A stretch of 64,000 nt of DNA, taken from contig NZ_JACXAA010000002.1 of assembly GCF_014699035.1 (NCBI RefSeq), forward strand, positions 620,001 to 684,000. The letters are read 5' to 3'. The stretch is from Spirosoma validum (lineage in GTDB: Bacteria > Bacteroidota > Bacteroidia > Cytophagales > Spirosomataceae). The notes under the pieces were generated by a model. It was not told where the DNA came from. It did not search any database and saw only the letters and a list, made by a program, of their open reading frames with translations. This document shows positions 26,016-35,005 of the stretch, in pieces. Within the stretch, counting starts at the first letter, position 1. Each line of letters opens with the position of its first letter. Made by a program: the position numbers and the translations under genes.

Positions 26016-27257
26016 TTACAGAAGTAATCCAGCTAACGTTGCCGACATGTAACTGGCTAGTGTACCACAGATAAGGGCTTTAAAACCTAGTTTTGCCAAG
26101 TCACTACGTCGTTTTGGGGCTAACTCACCAATGCCACCCACCTGAATCGCAATTGAACTGAAGTTGGCGAAACCACAGAGTGCAAAGCTGACAATAGCAA
26201 TTGTTTTCGGATCGAGGGTAGGTTTGATCTTGACCAGCTCCAGATAAGCAACAAATTCGTTCACAACCATTTTCGTCCCCATCAGCGATCCAGCCGCCAG
26301 AATGTCTTTGGTTGGAACACCCATCGCCCAGGCAAAAATGGAAAATACTTTACCCAGCAGAAAATTGAGGCTTAAATTGCTCATCCCAAGTACGTAGAAA
26401 CCGAGCCGGAACAACAGACTATCAATCAGAGCGATCAGGGCAATGAACCCAATCAGCATGGCCACTACGTTAAGACCTACTTTTAAGCCTTCGCTCGCAC
26501 CGGCAGCAATCGCATCAAGAAGGTTAGCGTACACTTTCTTGATCTCAACTTTTATAACGCCCTGTGTTTCTGAAGCTTGTGTCTCTGGCATGACGATCTT
26601 ACTGATTACCAATGCTCCTGGTGCAGCCATAATGCTGGCAGCAAGCAAATAAGGAGCGGGTACACCGAGCGAAATGTAAACAGCTAATACCCCCCCCGCA
26701 ATGCAGGCAAATGATCCCGTCATACTAGCCAATAGTTCGGAATTGGTCATGCCGTTCAGGTAAGGCTTAATCATAATCTGTGCTTCAACCTGGCCTACAA
26801 ACGTACTTGCTACGTTGGAGAGGGCCTCAGCACCACTAACCCCCATTAGCCATTTCATCGCGCGGGCCATCACCGCTACGATACGTTGCATGATGCCCAG
26901 GTGGTAGAAAATATTGACGAGTACGGCTACGAAAATGATGGTTGGAATAACTTTGAAAAAGAAGATGAAATCATTCCCTGGACCAAATGCTTTTTGTAAT
27001 ACGTCCGTTCTAACGAGCGAAGAGAAAACGAATTCAGCGCCGATGTTAGCCTTCTGCAGGAGCCGGTCGACGTAATAGCCAAGGCCCTGAAAAAGGTTTT
27101 GACCAACGTCGGTTTTAAGCACGAAAACGGCTAATCCGAATTGAAGAGCTAACCCAACCCCAACGGTGCGGTAATTAATTGATTTACGATTATCAGAGAG
27201 GGCATAAGCAATGCCCAAAATTAAAACAATGCCGATCAGCCCGGTAAAACGATCCAT
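26016..27257 (-). CDS. Concentrative nucleoside transporter, NupC/CNT family
   Basis: The 413-residue inner-membrane protein imports nucleosides with Na+ or H+. About ten hydrophobic segments are present. The family motifs are NIFYHLGIMQRIV, EALSNVASTFVGQVEAQIMI (the CNT EALSNVAN-x-FVGQTEA signature) and GFANFSSIAIQVGGIGELAP near the C-terminus. The length is normal. It has its own terminator and no purine or pyrimidine genes beside it. Confidence 0.92.
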   Translation of the reverse strand: MDRFTGLIGIVLILGIAYALSDNRKSINYRTVGVGLALQFGLAVFVLKTDVGQNLFQGLGYYVDRLLQKANIGAEFVFSSLVRTDVLQKAFGPGNDFIFFFKVIPTIIFVAVLVNIFYHLGIMQRIVAVMARAMKWLMGVSGAEALSNVASTFVGQVEAQIMIKPYLNGMTNSELLASMTGSFACIAGGVLAVYISLGVPAPYLLAASIMAAPGALVISKIVMPETQASETQGVIKVEIKKVYANLLDAIAAGASEGLKVGLNVVAMLIGFIALIALIDSLLFRLGFYVLGMSNLSLNFLLGKVFSIFAWAMGVPTKDILAAGSLMGTKMVVNEFVAYLELVKIKPTLDPKTIAIVSFALCGFANFSSIAIQVGGIGELAPKRRSDLAKLGFKALICGTLASYMSATLAGLLL

Positions 27258-27320
27258 TCAATAAAGACGAAGTACAGTTAGGTGGGCTAAGATACAAAAA
27301 GAGTACTTAGTAAACGCGAA

Positions 27321-27359
27321 CAGGACAAAATGGCAAATAATATTCGCCCTTTTGTCCTG
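27321..27359. terminator. Hairpin between nucleoside transporter and Uma2 gene
   Basis: CAGGACAAAATGGC (27321-27334) pairs with GCCCTTTTGTCCTG (27346-27359), 13 of 14 positions. TTTTAAT follows on the plus strand, but both flanking genes are on the minus strand. It may end the Uma2 transcript on the minus strand, where the T-run is weak. Confidence 0.5.
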
Positions 27360-27375
27360 TTTTAATAAAACTATA

Positions 27376-27954
27376 TCAGGCAATTAACGTCGATAAGTTC
27401 AAAGAAAAACCAGGTAATACATCGTCACCAGATAGTTGGCTGAAGCCAGTTATTTCCTGCTTAGCCTGATTAGGACGATAAACATAAGTTGTTTGATTGC
27501 TCAGATCAATCAACCAGCCTAGACGGCAACCATTGGCCATCCAATCATCCATCTTCTCGAAGCAATCTTTCAGGCGGTCAGACTGCGAACGTAATTCAAG
27601 CACGAAATCCGGACACAAGGGTAAAATTTTTCGTCGTTGCTCCGGAGTTAGAGCGTCCCAACGACTTTGGGTAATGGCAGCAACGTCCGGCGACATAATT
27701 GATGTGTCGGGAAGCCGGAAGGCGGTTGACGAATCGAAAAATTTACCAAATCGGGCCTGCCAATTCCAAATGGCGAAGTCAGCACTAATTTCAACGTTGT
27801 TATTACCCGTTTCTCCGCCTGTGTTTGCTATAAAAACAATATCCCCATTCTTTCGACGCTCAAACTTCAGGTCGGAATTGTCCTGGCAAAAGCGAATGAA
27901 CTCATCATCGTTCATTCGTAAATCTTCCGGCAAACGCACCCGTATGGATTCCAT
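27376..27954 (-). CDS. Uma2-family (DUF820) PD-(D/E)XK protein
   Basis: The 192-residue protein matches Uma2/DUF820, a restriction-endonuclease-like fold abundant in Cyanobacteria and Bacteroidota. It shows FERRKNGDIVFIA, the Asn-rich NNNVEISADFAIW, SPDVAAITQSRW (the catalytic Asp of SPDVA) and DFVLELRSQSDRLKDCFEKM (the E-x-K-like LELRS segment), then WMANGCRLGWLID. The function is unproven, although the catalytic residues look intact. The ATG at 27954 gives the usual N-terminus; an in-frame ATG at 27972 adds six residues. Confidence 0.83.
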   Translation of the reverse strand: MESIRVRLPEDLRMNDDEFIRFCQDNSDLKFERRKNGDIVFIANTGGETGNNNVEISADFAIWNWQARFGKFFDSSTAFRLPDTSIMSPDVAAITQSRWDALTPEQRRKILPLCPDFVLELRSQSDRLKDCFEKMDDWMANGCRLGWLIDLSNQTTYVYRPNQAKQEITGFSQLSGDDVLPGFSLNLSTLIA

Positions 27955-27993
27955 ACCTTTATAATGAAGCAATCAAAAATAGGAAGTTGTTTA

Positions 27994-30330
27994 CTAAATA
28001 TTCGCAATAGCTCGTTCAGCCCCTTCCTGGTACTCTTCCTCAATCTTGGCTATTTCAGTTGGCTTAACATCTACTTCGAACAGGCGAGCTTCCGTCACTT
28101 CTTTTTCCGTCACATCAAAAAAGCGCTGATGCATGTTGAATGGTTCACTACCTTCTGACACATCACATTTTTTGAAATTACCATCTTCTTCCAGCTCATA
28201 AGCATTTACATTATCATGCAGATTATAGCTCAGAATCAGAATGGCTAGTTGCTTTACACGAGTGTCGGCCAGATAAAATAACGATTCGATACGTCGGTCG
28301 AAGCTGCGTACCATTACGTCCGCGCTACCGCCATACACTTTCGGATCGCCATTGTTATGAAAGTAAAAAATTCGGGTATGTTCCAGGAAATCACCAACAA
28401 TCGATCGCACGGTAATGTGATCGCTCAATCCGGCCCGATGGGGTCGTAAGCAGCAGATTCCTCGAACAACCAATCGAACGGGTACACCTGCCTGCGATGC
28501 TTTGTATAGCTCATCGATCACCTGCTTATCTTCCAGCGAGTTAACTTTTATACAAATTCCACTGGGTAAGCCACGCTGCGCATTATCCGCTTCGATTCTG
28601 ATTAGCTTGAGCAGTTGCTCACGCATGTCGCGCGGAGCTGTGATTAAGTATTGATATTCATTCGGTAATGAATGACCCGTGATGACATTGAAGAATTCTG
28701 AAATATCGTGTGTATACGTTTCATTCGTCGTTAGCAGACCAATATCGGTATAGAGTTTCGACGTGTCTTCATTGTAATTACCAGTTGCCATATGGGCATA
28801 ACGGACTACACGACTTCCTTCGTTACGTACTACCAGCAACAGTTTCGTATGCGTCTTAAACTTACTGATCCCATAAATTACGAAGCAGCCCGCTTTCTGC
28901 AGCTTTTGGGCTTCACGAATGTTATTTTCTTCGTCAAAACGCGCTTTTACTTCGAATAGTACCGATACGTGTTTCCCATTTTCGGCGGCTTTCAAGAGCG
29001 CTTCCGTAATACGTGACCGTTTGGCTAGCCGGTAGACAGTAATTTTGATTGCTAAAACGTTTGGATCTTCGGCAGCTTGTTCGAGTAACTGCAATACCGG
29101 TTCAAAGTTGTTATACGGATGGTGTAGCAGTAAGTCGCGTTGTTTAATAATCTCGAAAATGTCGTCGGTTTTATCACGGCTAATGCCCAGTGGAGGAACT
29201 GGCACGTGGGGAAGAGGCATATCGTCTTTAAACTCAGGATTGCCTATGATTTGCCAGAAAGCCGAAAAATCGAGGAGCGTGTTCGACTCGAAGATATTTA
29301 AATCATCAATCTCCCAGCGTTTTTTGAGCAGATTCAGCAACCAGGGAGAAGCAATTTCTCCACTGCCATTCGTTTCTATATCGACCCGCGTAACACGTCC
29401 AAGTCGTCGATTTTTGATTTTCTGCCGAACCTCGTCAATAAAATCGACTTCGTCATCATCGTTCTCGTCAAGCGTAAAATCACCGTTACGCGTGATTCGA
29501 AATAAATTCAACGATAATATTTCGACGTTACGGTAGAGTTTTTTAATGTTCCATCGAACGATTTCCTCTATGGGCAAAAACACAACATTATCTTCCCGTT
29601 CGAACGATAAAAAGCGGGGTAAGTTAGCTGGAATCTGTACGAATGATAGCCGTTGCCGATCCTCTTCCTCTTCTGTCGACTGATTCTGTAACGTAGTGCC
29701 TTCAGGACTTTGCGTAATGACGCCGAATATAAGCACCTTCGCCAGCAAAACTGGGAACGTATGCGTATAATCATAAAGCATAGGCGTTAACGTCGGATAA
29801 ATAGCCCGATCGAAATAGTTTGTTGCTTCAGCCTGTTCGTCGTCGGTTAGTTGGTCGTAAGTAATTAATTGAAGGCCATTATCGGGAAATAAAGGCAATA
29901 GTTGTTCAGAAAAAACGACTTGCTGTTCCTGAAAAAATTGATGAGCCGTCGTATATAGCGCTTTCCGAAAGGGTACTTCACGCAGACCTGAATAGTCGAT
30001 ACGTTGCTTATGATAGTCCAGATAGTTGTACAAACTCCCAACGCGAATCATGAAAAACTCGTCGAGGTTTGAGGCTGAGATCGCCAGAAATTTCAACCGC
30101 TCCATCAGTGGGCGGTCAATGTTACGGGCTTGATCAAGAACACGTTCGTTAAATTTGAGCCAGCTTAAGTCGCGGCTTAGGTAGTCGCTCTGATCAATGA
30201 CACTGCTAACTTTTTCACTGACCTTGGCCGTTTTGTCTATTGTGGGAGTAGGTGAGTGAGGTTGGCGTTGGGTGAAACGAGAAACCAGATTACCTAATTT
30301 CATAAGATTCGGATTCAAGGAATAACGCAT
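27994..30330 (-). CDS. ppk1: Polyphosphate kinase 1
   Basis: PPK1 reversibly polymerises inorganic polyphosphate from ATP at the inner membrane. The 778-residue protein has the N-terminal helical domain (YLSRDLSWLKFNERVL), the NLDEFFMIRVGSL motif, and the catalytic phospholipase D-like domains. The autophosphorylated His is in VRYAHMATGNYNEDTSKLYT, and CCLRPHRAGLSDHITVRSIV is near the C-terminal domain. Two ATGs are possible: 30330 (MRYSLNPNLM) and 30303 (MKLGNLVSRF); the first is used. The C-terminus carries an acidic tail after NVNAYELEEDGNF. It lies downstream of gyrB but behind a clear terminator. Confidence 0.94.
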   Translation of the reverse strand: MRYSLNPNLMKLGNLVSRFTQRQPHSPTPTIDKTAKVSEKVSSVIDQSDYLSRDLSWLKFNERVLDQARNIDRPLMERLKFLAISASNLDEFFMIRVGSLYNYLDYHKQRIDYSGLREVPFRKALYTTAHQFFQEQQVVFSEQLLPLFPDNGLQLITYDQLTDDEQAEATNYFDRAIYPTLTPMLYDYTHTFPVLLAKVLIFGVITQSPEGTTLQNQSTEEEEDRQRLSFVQIPANLPRFLSFEREDNVVFLPIEEIVRWNIKKLYRNVEILSLNLFRITRNGDFTLDENDDDEVDFIDEVRQKIKNRRLGRVTRVDIETNGSGEIASPWLLNLLKKRWEIDDLNIFESNTLLDFSAFWQIIGNPEFKDDMPLPHVPVPPLGISRDKTDDIFEIIKQRDLLLHHPYNNFEPVLQLLEQAAEDPNVLAIKITVYRLAKRSRITEALLKAAENGKHVSVLFEVKARFDEENNIREAQKLQKAGCFVIYGISKFKTHTKLLLVVRNEGSRVVRYAHMATGNYNEDTSKLYTDIGLLTTNETYTHDISEFFNVITGHSLPNEYQYLITAPRDMREQLLKLIRIEADNAQRGLPSGICIKVNSLEDKQVIDELYKASQAGVPVRLVVRGICCLRPHRAGLSDHITVRSIVGDFLEHTRIFYFHNNGDPKVYGGSADVMVRSFDRRIESLFYLADTRVKQLAILILSYNLHDNVNAYELEEDGNFKKCDVSEGSEPFNMHQRFFDVTEKEVTEARLFEVDVKPTEIAKIEEEYQEGAERAIANI

Positions 30331-30352
30331 ACTCAATTTAAAGCTTTGAAGT

Positions 30353-30382
30353 AAAACAAAAAAGCGGGCTTTTCGGCCCGCC
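30353..30382 (-). terminator. gyrB terminator
   Basis: On the minus strand, GCGGGC, CGAAAA, GCCCGC (30364-30381) is followed by TTTTTTGTTTTAC. This is a textbook intrinsic terminator 17 bases after the gyrB stop. Confidence 0.9.
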
Positions 30383-30398
30383 TTATGTTATCATTCGG

Positions 30399-32399
30399 TT
30401 AAACATCCACTCGGGCGTATTTGGCGTTCCGTTCGATGAATTCGCGTCGGGGGGCGACCTCATCGCCCATCAACGTCGAAAAGACGTGGTCGGCATCGGC
30501 GGCCGACTCAACCGTTACGATTTTCAGGCTGCGTGTATCGGGGTTCATGGTCGTGCTCCAGAGTTGCTCCGCATTCATCTCACCCAGACCTTTGTAGCGT
30601 TGAACGCCCACATTTTCCTCACGACCGCCACCTGCTAACTCTTTCACCGCCATTTCACGTTGGGCTTCGGTCCAGCAATAACGCTCTTCTTTACCTTTCT
30701 TAACAAGATATAGGGGCGGTTGAGCAATATAAATGTAGCCGTTGTCGATCAACGCTTTCATATTGCGGTAGAACAGCGTCAGAATCAACGTACGGATGTG
30801 GCTACCATCGACGTCAGCATCAGTCATAATAATGATTTTGTGGTAACGAAGCTTCTCTAAGTTCATTACCGTTTCGTCATCTTTCTTTTCAAGCCGAATG
30901 CCCAGTGCCGTCCATATATTTTTGATTTCTTCGTTTTCGTAAATCTTGTGTTCCATCGCCTTTTCAACGTTCAGAATCTTACCACGTAGTGGTAGGATAG
31001 CCTGAAACGCCCGGTTACGGCCCTGCTTGGCGGTACCGCCAGCTGAATCGCCTTCAACAAGGTATAGTTCACATTTTTCTGGATCGGTATCGGAGCAGTC
31101 AGCGAGTTTACCCGGCAGACCCATACCACCCATAAAGTCTTTACGCTCGGTCATGATCCGCTTATAGGCCAGATCGGCAGCGATACGTGCCTGAGCGGAC
31201 ACAAGCACTTTCTTGACAATACCCGCTGCTGTTTTCGGGTTCTCTTCCAGCCACGTTTCGAGCATGTCGGCCATTGCCTGGCTAACGGCGCTTACGACGT
31301 CCTGGTTGCCCAGTTTAGTTTTGGTCTGCCCTTCAAATTGGGGTTCCTGAACTTTTACCGAAATAACGGCCGTTAGACCCTTGCGAAAATCTTCACCGCT
31401 AAACGCTACCTTGCCTGAATTCTTTGGCAATACGCCGGGGTTTTTGTCAGCGTAGTTCTTCAGCACCCGTGTTAAAGCCGACCGGAAGCCCTGTACGTGC
31501 GTACCGCCTTCATGCGTATTGATGTTGTTAACGTACGACAGGACGTTTTCGCCAGCTTCGTAATTATAAACCAGAGCTACCTGTACGGGCGTTGACCCTT
31601 TCGTGCTCTCCATATAAATAGGTTTCATCCCATCGAGCGCCGGGCGTGTTTCGTCCAGATACTGGACGAACTCGACAAGACCACCTTCCGAGAAAAAATC
31701 GTCCTGACGTAGTGGATCGCCATTTTCGTCCAGTTCGCGCAGGTCGTTCAGGAAAACGTGTATGCCTTTGTTCAGATAAGCTAGTTCACGCAGGCGACCT
31801 GCTACCGTATCATACTTATAAACGGTATCGGTAAAGATGCTCGCGTCGGGTTTGAAACGTACTGTTGTGCCATGATCTTCGGCTTCGCCAATAACCCGCA
31901 CATCGTATTGTGGGAACCCGGTTTTATATTCCTGTTCGAAGATTTTACCATCGCGGTGTACTTCCACGCGCAGATCGGTCGAGAGTGCATTTACGCAGGA
32001 AACACCCACACCGTGCAGACCTCCCGAAACCTTATAGTTGTCTTTATCGAATTTACCACCGGCGTGGAGAACGGTCATAACTACCTGCAGAGCTGAAACG
32101 CCCATTTTGGTGTTGATGCCGGTTGGAATTCCGCGGCCATTATCCTGTACAGTAATGGAATTGTCAGGGTTAATCGTTACCGTAATCTTGTCACAGTAGC
32201 CAGCTAAGGCTTCGTCAATGGAGTTATCAACGACCTCCCAAATCAGGTGGTGCAGTCCGCGCGTACCCACATCGCCTATGTACATGGATGGGCGTTTGCG
32301 AACGGCTTCCAGACCTTCTAACACCTGTATGTTATCGGCACCATAGTTGCTTAACGCAGTTTCGACGGGAGCATCTGCTTCAATTAATTCGTTGGTCAT
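30399..32399 (-). CDS. gyrB: DNA gyrase subunit B
   Basis: GyrB is the ATPase and Toprim subunit of DNA gyrase, which introduces negative supercoils. The 666-residue protein has the GHKL motifs (EVVDNSIDEALAG, DNGRGIPTG, GGLHGVGVSCVNALS), then the transducer, and then the Toprim residues EGDSAGGTAKQGR and DADVDGSHIRTLILT, with the C-terminal QRYKGLGEMNAEQLW. The absence of the large gamma-proteobacterial insert is normal for Bacteroidota. ParE is the alternative, but the motifs and length favour GyrB. The gene starts 223 bases from nearest annotated sequence upstream and has its own terminator. Confidence 0.93.
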   Translation of the reverse strand: MTNELIEADAPVETALSNYGADNIQVLEGLEAVRKRPSMYIGDVGTRGLHHLIWEVVDNSIDEALAGYCDKITVTINPDNSITVQDNGRGIPTGINTKMGVSALQVVMTVLHAGGKFDKDNYKVSGGLHGVGVSCVNALSTDLRVEVHRDGKIFEQEYKTGFPQYDVRVIGEAEDHGTTVRFKPDASIFTDTVYKYDTVAGRLRELAYLNKGIHVFLNDLRELDENGDPLRQDDFFSEGGLVEFVQYLDETRPALDGMKPIYMESTKGSTPVQVALVYNYEAGENVLSYVNNINTHEGGTHVQGFRSALTRVLKNYADKNPGVLPKNSGKVAFSGEDFRKGLTAVISVKVQEPQFEGQTKTKLGNQDVVSAVSQAMADMLETWLEENPKTAAGIVKKVLVSAQARIAADLAYKRIMTERKDFMGGMGLPGKLADCSDTDPEKCELYLVEGDSAGGTAKQGRNRAFQAILPLRGKILNVEKAMEHKIYENEEIKNIWTALGIRLEKKDDETVMNLEKLRYHKIIIMTDADVDGSHIRTLILTLFYRNMKALIDNGYIYIAQPPLYLVKKGKEERYCWTEAQREMAVKELAGGGREENVGVQRYKGLGEMNAEQLWSTTMNPDTRSLKIVTVESAADADHVFSTLMGDEVAPRREFIERNAKYARVDV

Positions 32400-32771
32400 A
32401 TCAGAATGGAAAAATGTCGGAAATTTGTTGTTTCGAGCTTAGGAAAAGGCTTACTTACGTAAACTTTATAGATTGTAAAAATACAAAAAATAATTGTCTT
32501 TTCCTAGCATGTCTGGTAAGATTGGCTTAATATACAAAAAAATGCTTTACTAGCCAACACCTTTGCTAATTAGTGGCTTTTTCGAGCATACTGACGTATT
32601 TACACGCTTTTTTCTGACGTCAGCCAAGTGGGTAAGTAACGGAAAAAATAAGCTTTTAAACGCCCTTTTTCAAGAGAGATGATTTCACGAAATAGTATTA
32701 TTGGAAAGGCGAAAAAATAAAAGCCGAATCAGGAAGATTCGGCTTTGCAAAAAACGTATTCATAAGCGCAA
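32400..32771. other. Intergenic region, 372 bp, upstream of gyrB
   Basis: The region should hold the gyrB promoter, but no exact TAnnTTTG element was found. It is AT-rich near gyrB. A terminator for the gene at 32772 occupies 32710-32745. The palindrome CTGACGTCAG near 32616 is the only other visible signal. Confidence 0.5.
32710..32745 (-). terminator. Terminator of the gene at 32772
   Basis: AAGCCGAATC (32721-32730) and GATTCGGCTT (32736-32745) form a perfect 10-bp stem with an AGGAA loop. On the minus strand it is followed by TTATTTTTTCG. Confidence 0.88.
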
Positions 32772-33176
32772 TTAATCTTCTGGATAGGGGATGTACACAA
32801 ATCCTGCAAAATCACCATGAACCACGAACAGACAGCAGTATTCGTCGGCTGCCTTGTAATTTTCTTTCCACAAATCCACCGACTCGGGTCCAATCAGTTC
32901 GCGTTGCACAAACTCATCCAGAAAAGACGCTTTATAATTCCACTGGTTGTCTAATTCGTTGACGCCGATTAGCAGTTGACCAACCGGTACGTCCCGACGC
33001 GAGGCCACAAAAACCGGATAGTCGGAGAAGCCGCGTTTTCGGATCTGATACGAAGCCTCTTTGATCTGGTCGGCAACCTTGACAAAATCCGACGAAATGG
33101 TGCCCATCAATTCCTTGTTGACATCGTAGGAGTTTGCGTCGTCGAGAAGAGTATTTTCGTTGCTATGATTGATCAT
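32772..33176 (-). CDS. Conserved protein of unknown function
   Basis: The 134-residue, soluble and acidic protein is not recognised by motif. It starts MINHSNENTLLDDANSYDVN and contains ISSDFVKVADQIKEASYQIR, then RGFSDYPVFVASRRDVPVG and a C-terminal FVVHGDFAGFVYIPYPED. The compact alpha/beta pattern and codon use suggest a real gene, and similar short proteins are conserved in Cytophagales as far as memory allows. It has its own terminator and no close operon partner. Confidence 0.75.
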   Translation of the reverse strand: MINHSNENTLLDDANSYDVNKELMGTISSDFVKVADQIKEASYQIRKRGFSDYPVFVASRRDVPVGQLLIGVNELDNQWNYKASFLDEFVQRELIGPESVDLWKENYKAADEYCCLFVVHGDFAGFVYIPYPED

Positions 33177-33265
33177 AAAAATAATAAATCGCTAGTGATC
33201 AGTCGCTAGTCAGAAGTCGTTTTGCCGCTGGTACCGGATGGATGACTACTGCCTGACAACTTGTT

Positions 33266-34477
33266 TTAAAACCGGGCGGCCAGCAAGAGGTCTAAATCTT
33301 TAAAACGCAAGTTGAACTTACGGGCTATATAGGCGTTGGTGAGCGTCCCCTTATGCGTATAAACACCTTTCATAAACCAACGGTTCGCATACATCATCTG
33401 TTCGATACCACCGTTCGTACCTGTTTCAAGTAAAAACGGCAGAAAGATATTGCTCAGCGCCATACTCGCTGTGTAGGCCACACGAGCGGCAATGTTCGGA
33501 ACACAATAGTGAATAACGCCCATGTGCTTGTACGTGGGATGCTTGTGAGTCGTCATACGCGAGGTCTCAAAATTACCCCCCTGATCAATCGCCACGTCGA
33601 TGATTACGGAATCAGGCTTCATGCGGCCAACCATTTCTTCCGTGACAACAACCGGGCTGGGTCCATCGTCGGCGCGCAGGGCGCCAATAACAAGATCGGC
33701 CCGCTGAATAGCTTCAGCCATGGTGTCGGAGTCGATAATGGAGGTGTAAATGTGCTGACCAATCGCGTATTTTAGTCGCTGGAGCTTATACAGATGCTTG
33801 TCGAACACTTTTACGTCAGCTCCCATACCCAGCGCCGTACGAATGGCATATTCGTTTACTGTACCAGCACCAAGCATAACGATTTTTGTTGGCGGAACGC
33901 CCGTAATGCCACCCAGAATAATGCCTCGACCATTATCAGCATTGCTCAAATATTCAGCAGCAATGAGCATCACCGTACTACCCGCGATCTCACTCATTGA
34001 CCGAATAATGGGTAAGCCTTCGCTCTGATCCTCAATGTATTCGTAGGCAAACGCCGTCAGATTCTTGCTATTGATTTTTTCAAAATACGCCCGGTCATGA
34101 GCAGGTAGATTGAGGGCTGATATAACTGTACTGCCCGATTTTACATGCTCAAATTCAGCCTCGACCAGTGGTTCAACTTTCAGGATTAAATTGGCCTCAT
34201 AAACCTCTTTTGGGGATTGAGCAATCTGTGCGCCAGCCTCACTGTACTCTGTATCGGTAAACTTGGCTTTTTCGCCAGCCCCCTTTTCAACGATTACGTT
34301 ATGCCCGTTACGTACTAAAATAGACACCGCTTCGGGAGTAAGCGCAATGCGATTTTCCTGAAGCGATACTTCTTTTGGTAAACCGATAAGTAAGCTATTT
34401 TGGGCGCTTTTTAGCGCCAATGGGGCTTCTTTCGGATATAGGGCCGTTTGTTTGGCCAATTGTTCGAATCCAGTCAC
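33266..34477 (-). CDS. ald: Alanine dehydrogenase
   Basis: This 403-residue enzyme of the AlaDH/PNT family oxidises L-alanine to pyruvate with NAD+. LLIGLPKEVSLQENRIALTP at about 29-48 is the N-terminal family signature, GAGTVNEYAIRTALGMGADV near 203-222 is the Rossmann NAD loop, and MKPDSVIIDVAIDQGGNFET follows. It begins with a GTG (34475-34477); no in-frame ATG precedes the conserved core. The roughly 28-residue N-terminal extension before the core (FEQLAKQTALYPKEAPLALK) is common in this lineage. Lysine- or saccharopine-type homologues are less likely. Confidence 0.88.
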   Translation of the reverse strand: MTGFEQLAKQTALYPKEAPLALKSAQNSLLIGLPKEVSLQENRIALTPEAVSILVRNGHNVIVEKGAGEKAKFTDTEYSEAGAQIAQSPKEVYEANLILKVEPLVEAEFEHVKSGSTVISALNLPAHDRAYFEKINSKNLTAFAYEYIEDQSEGLPIIRSMSEIAGSTVMLIAAEYLSNADNGRGIILGGITGVPPTKIVMLGAGTVNEYAIRTALGMGADVKVFDKHLYKLQRLKYAIGQHIYTSIIDSDTMAEAIQRADLVIGALRADDGPSPVVVTEEMVGRMKPDSVIIDVAIDQGGNFETSRMTTHKHPTYKHMGVIHYCVPNIAARVAYTASMALSNIFLPFLLETGTNGGIEQMMYANRWFMKGVYTHKGTLTNAYIARKFNLRFKDLDLLLAARF

Positions 34478-34544
34478 ATGTAAAAAGTTTACGATTTACT
34501 GTCGGTTAACGTCCCAGCTATTGCTTGCATTAACCAACTGTAAA

Positions 34545-34967
34545 CTATGAAACTAACTTAGTTTCAACCGTTCTATGTCCATTTGGTTCAGCCGATATAT
34601 GAACCCGATAATACGTAACAGGCCACAGTGATGCGATACGTTCGGGCCATTCGACAAAACAGTAATCACCCGAATCGAAATACTCTTCGATACCAATATC
34701 CAACGCTTCAGCTTCATTACGAAGTCGATAACAGTCGAAATGATACACCGAATGCCCTTCATGGGTCGTGTATTCATTCACAATTGAAAAAGTTGGGCTT
34801 TGGACTGTGCTAATAACACCCAGCGCACGACAAAGAGATTTGATGAACGTTGTTTTTCCCGCGCCCATCTCGCCTTCAAATAGCCATACCGACTCACTCC
34901 GGCCTTCTGCCAATAATCGATGCGCTACAGTATCAAGTTCATCGAGATGGCGAATGGGCAATATCAT
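34545..34967 (-). CDS. tsaE: tRNA N6-threonylcarbamoyladenosine ATPase TsaE
   Basis: TsaE is the ATPase partner of TsaB and TsaD in making t6A at tRNA position 37. The 140-residue protein has the Walker A EGEMGAGKTT at residues 31-40, SPTFSIVNEY at about 57-66, and YHFDCYRL, then DYCFVEWPERI, all characteristic. It is cytoplasmic. The gene lies 67 bases upstream of the alanine dehydrogenase GTG on the same strand and may be co-transcribed with it, an association seen in other Bacteroidota. Confidence 0.93.
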   Translation of the reverse strand: MILPIRHLDELDTVAHRLLAEGRSESVWLFEGEMGAGKTTFIKSLCRALGVISTVQSPTFSIVNEYTTHEGHSVYHFDCYRLRNEAEALDIGIEEYFDSGDYCFVEWPERIASLWPVTYYRVHISAEPNGHRTVETKLVS

Positions 34968-35005
34968 GGGGCTGTTACGTTAATAGCCCGCAAAGATACA
35001 TAATT

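Noticed and set aside
29045..29536. Plus-strand open frame inside ppk1
   Set aside because: It is an antisense shadow of conserved PPK1 sequence with serine-rich, low-complexity translation.
32600..32640. Regulatory palindrome CTGACGTCAG upstream of gyrB
   Set aside because: It is a single short palindrome, not associated with a promoter match, and could arise by chance.
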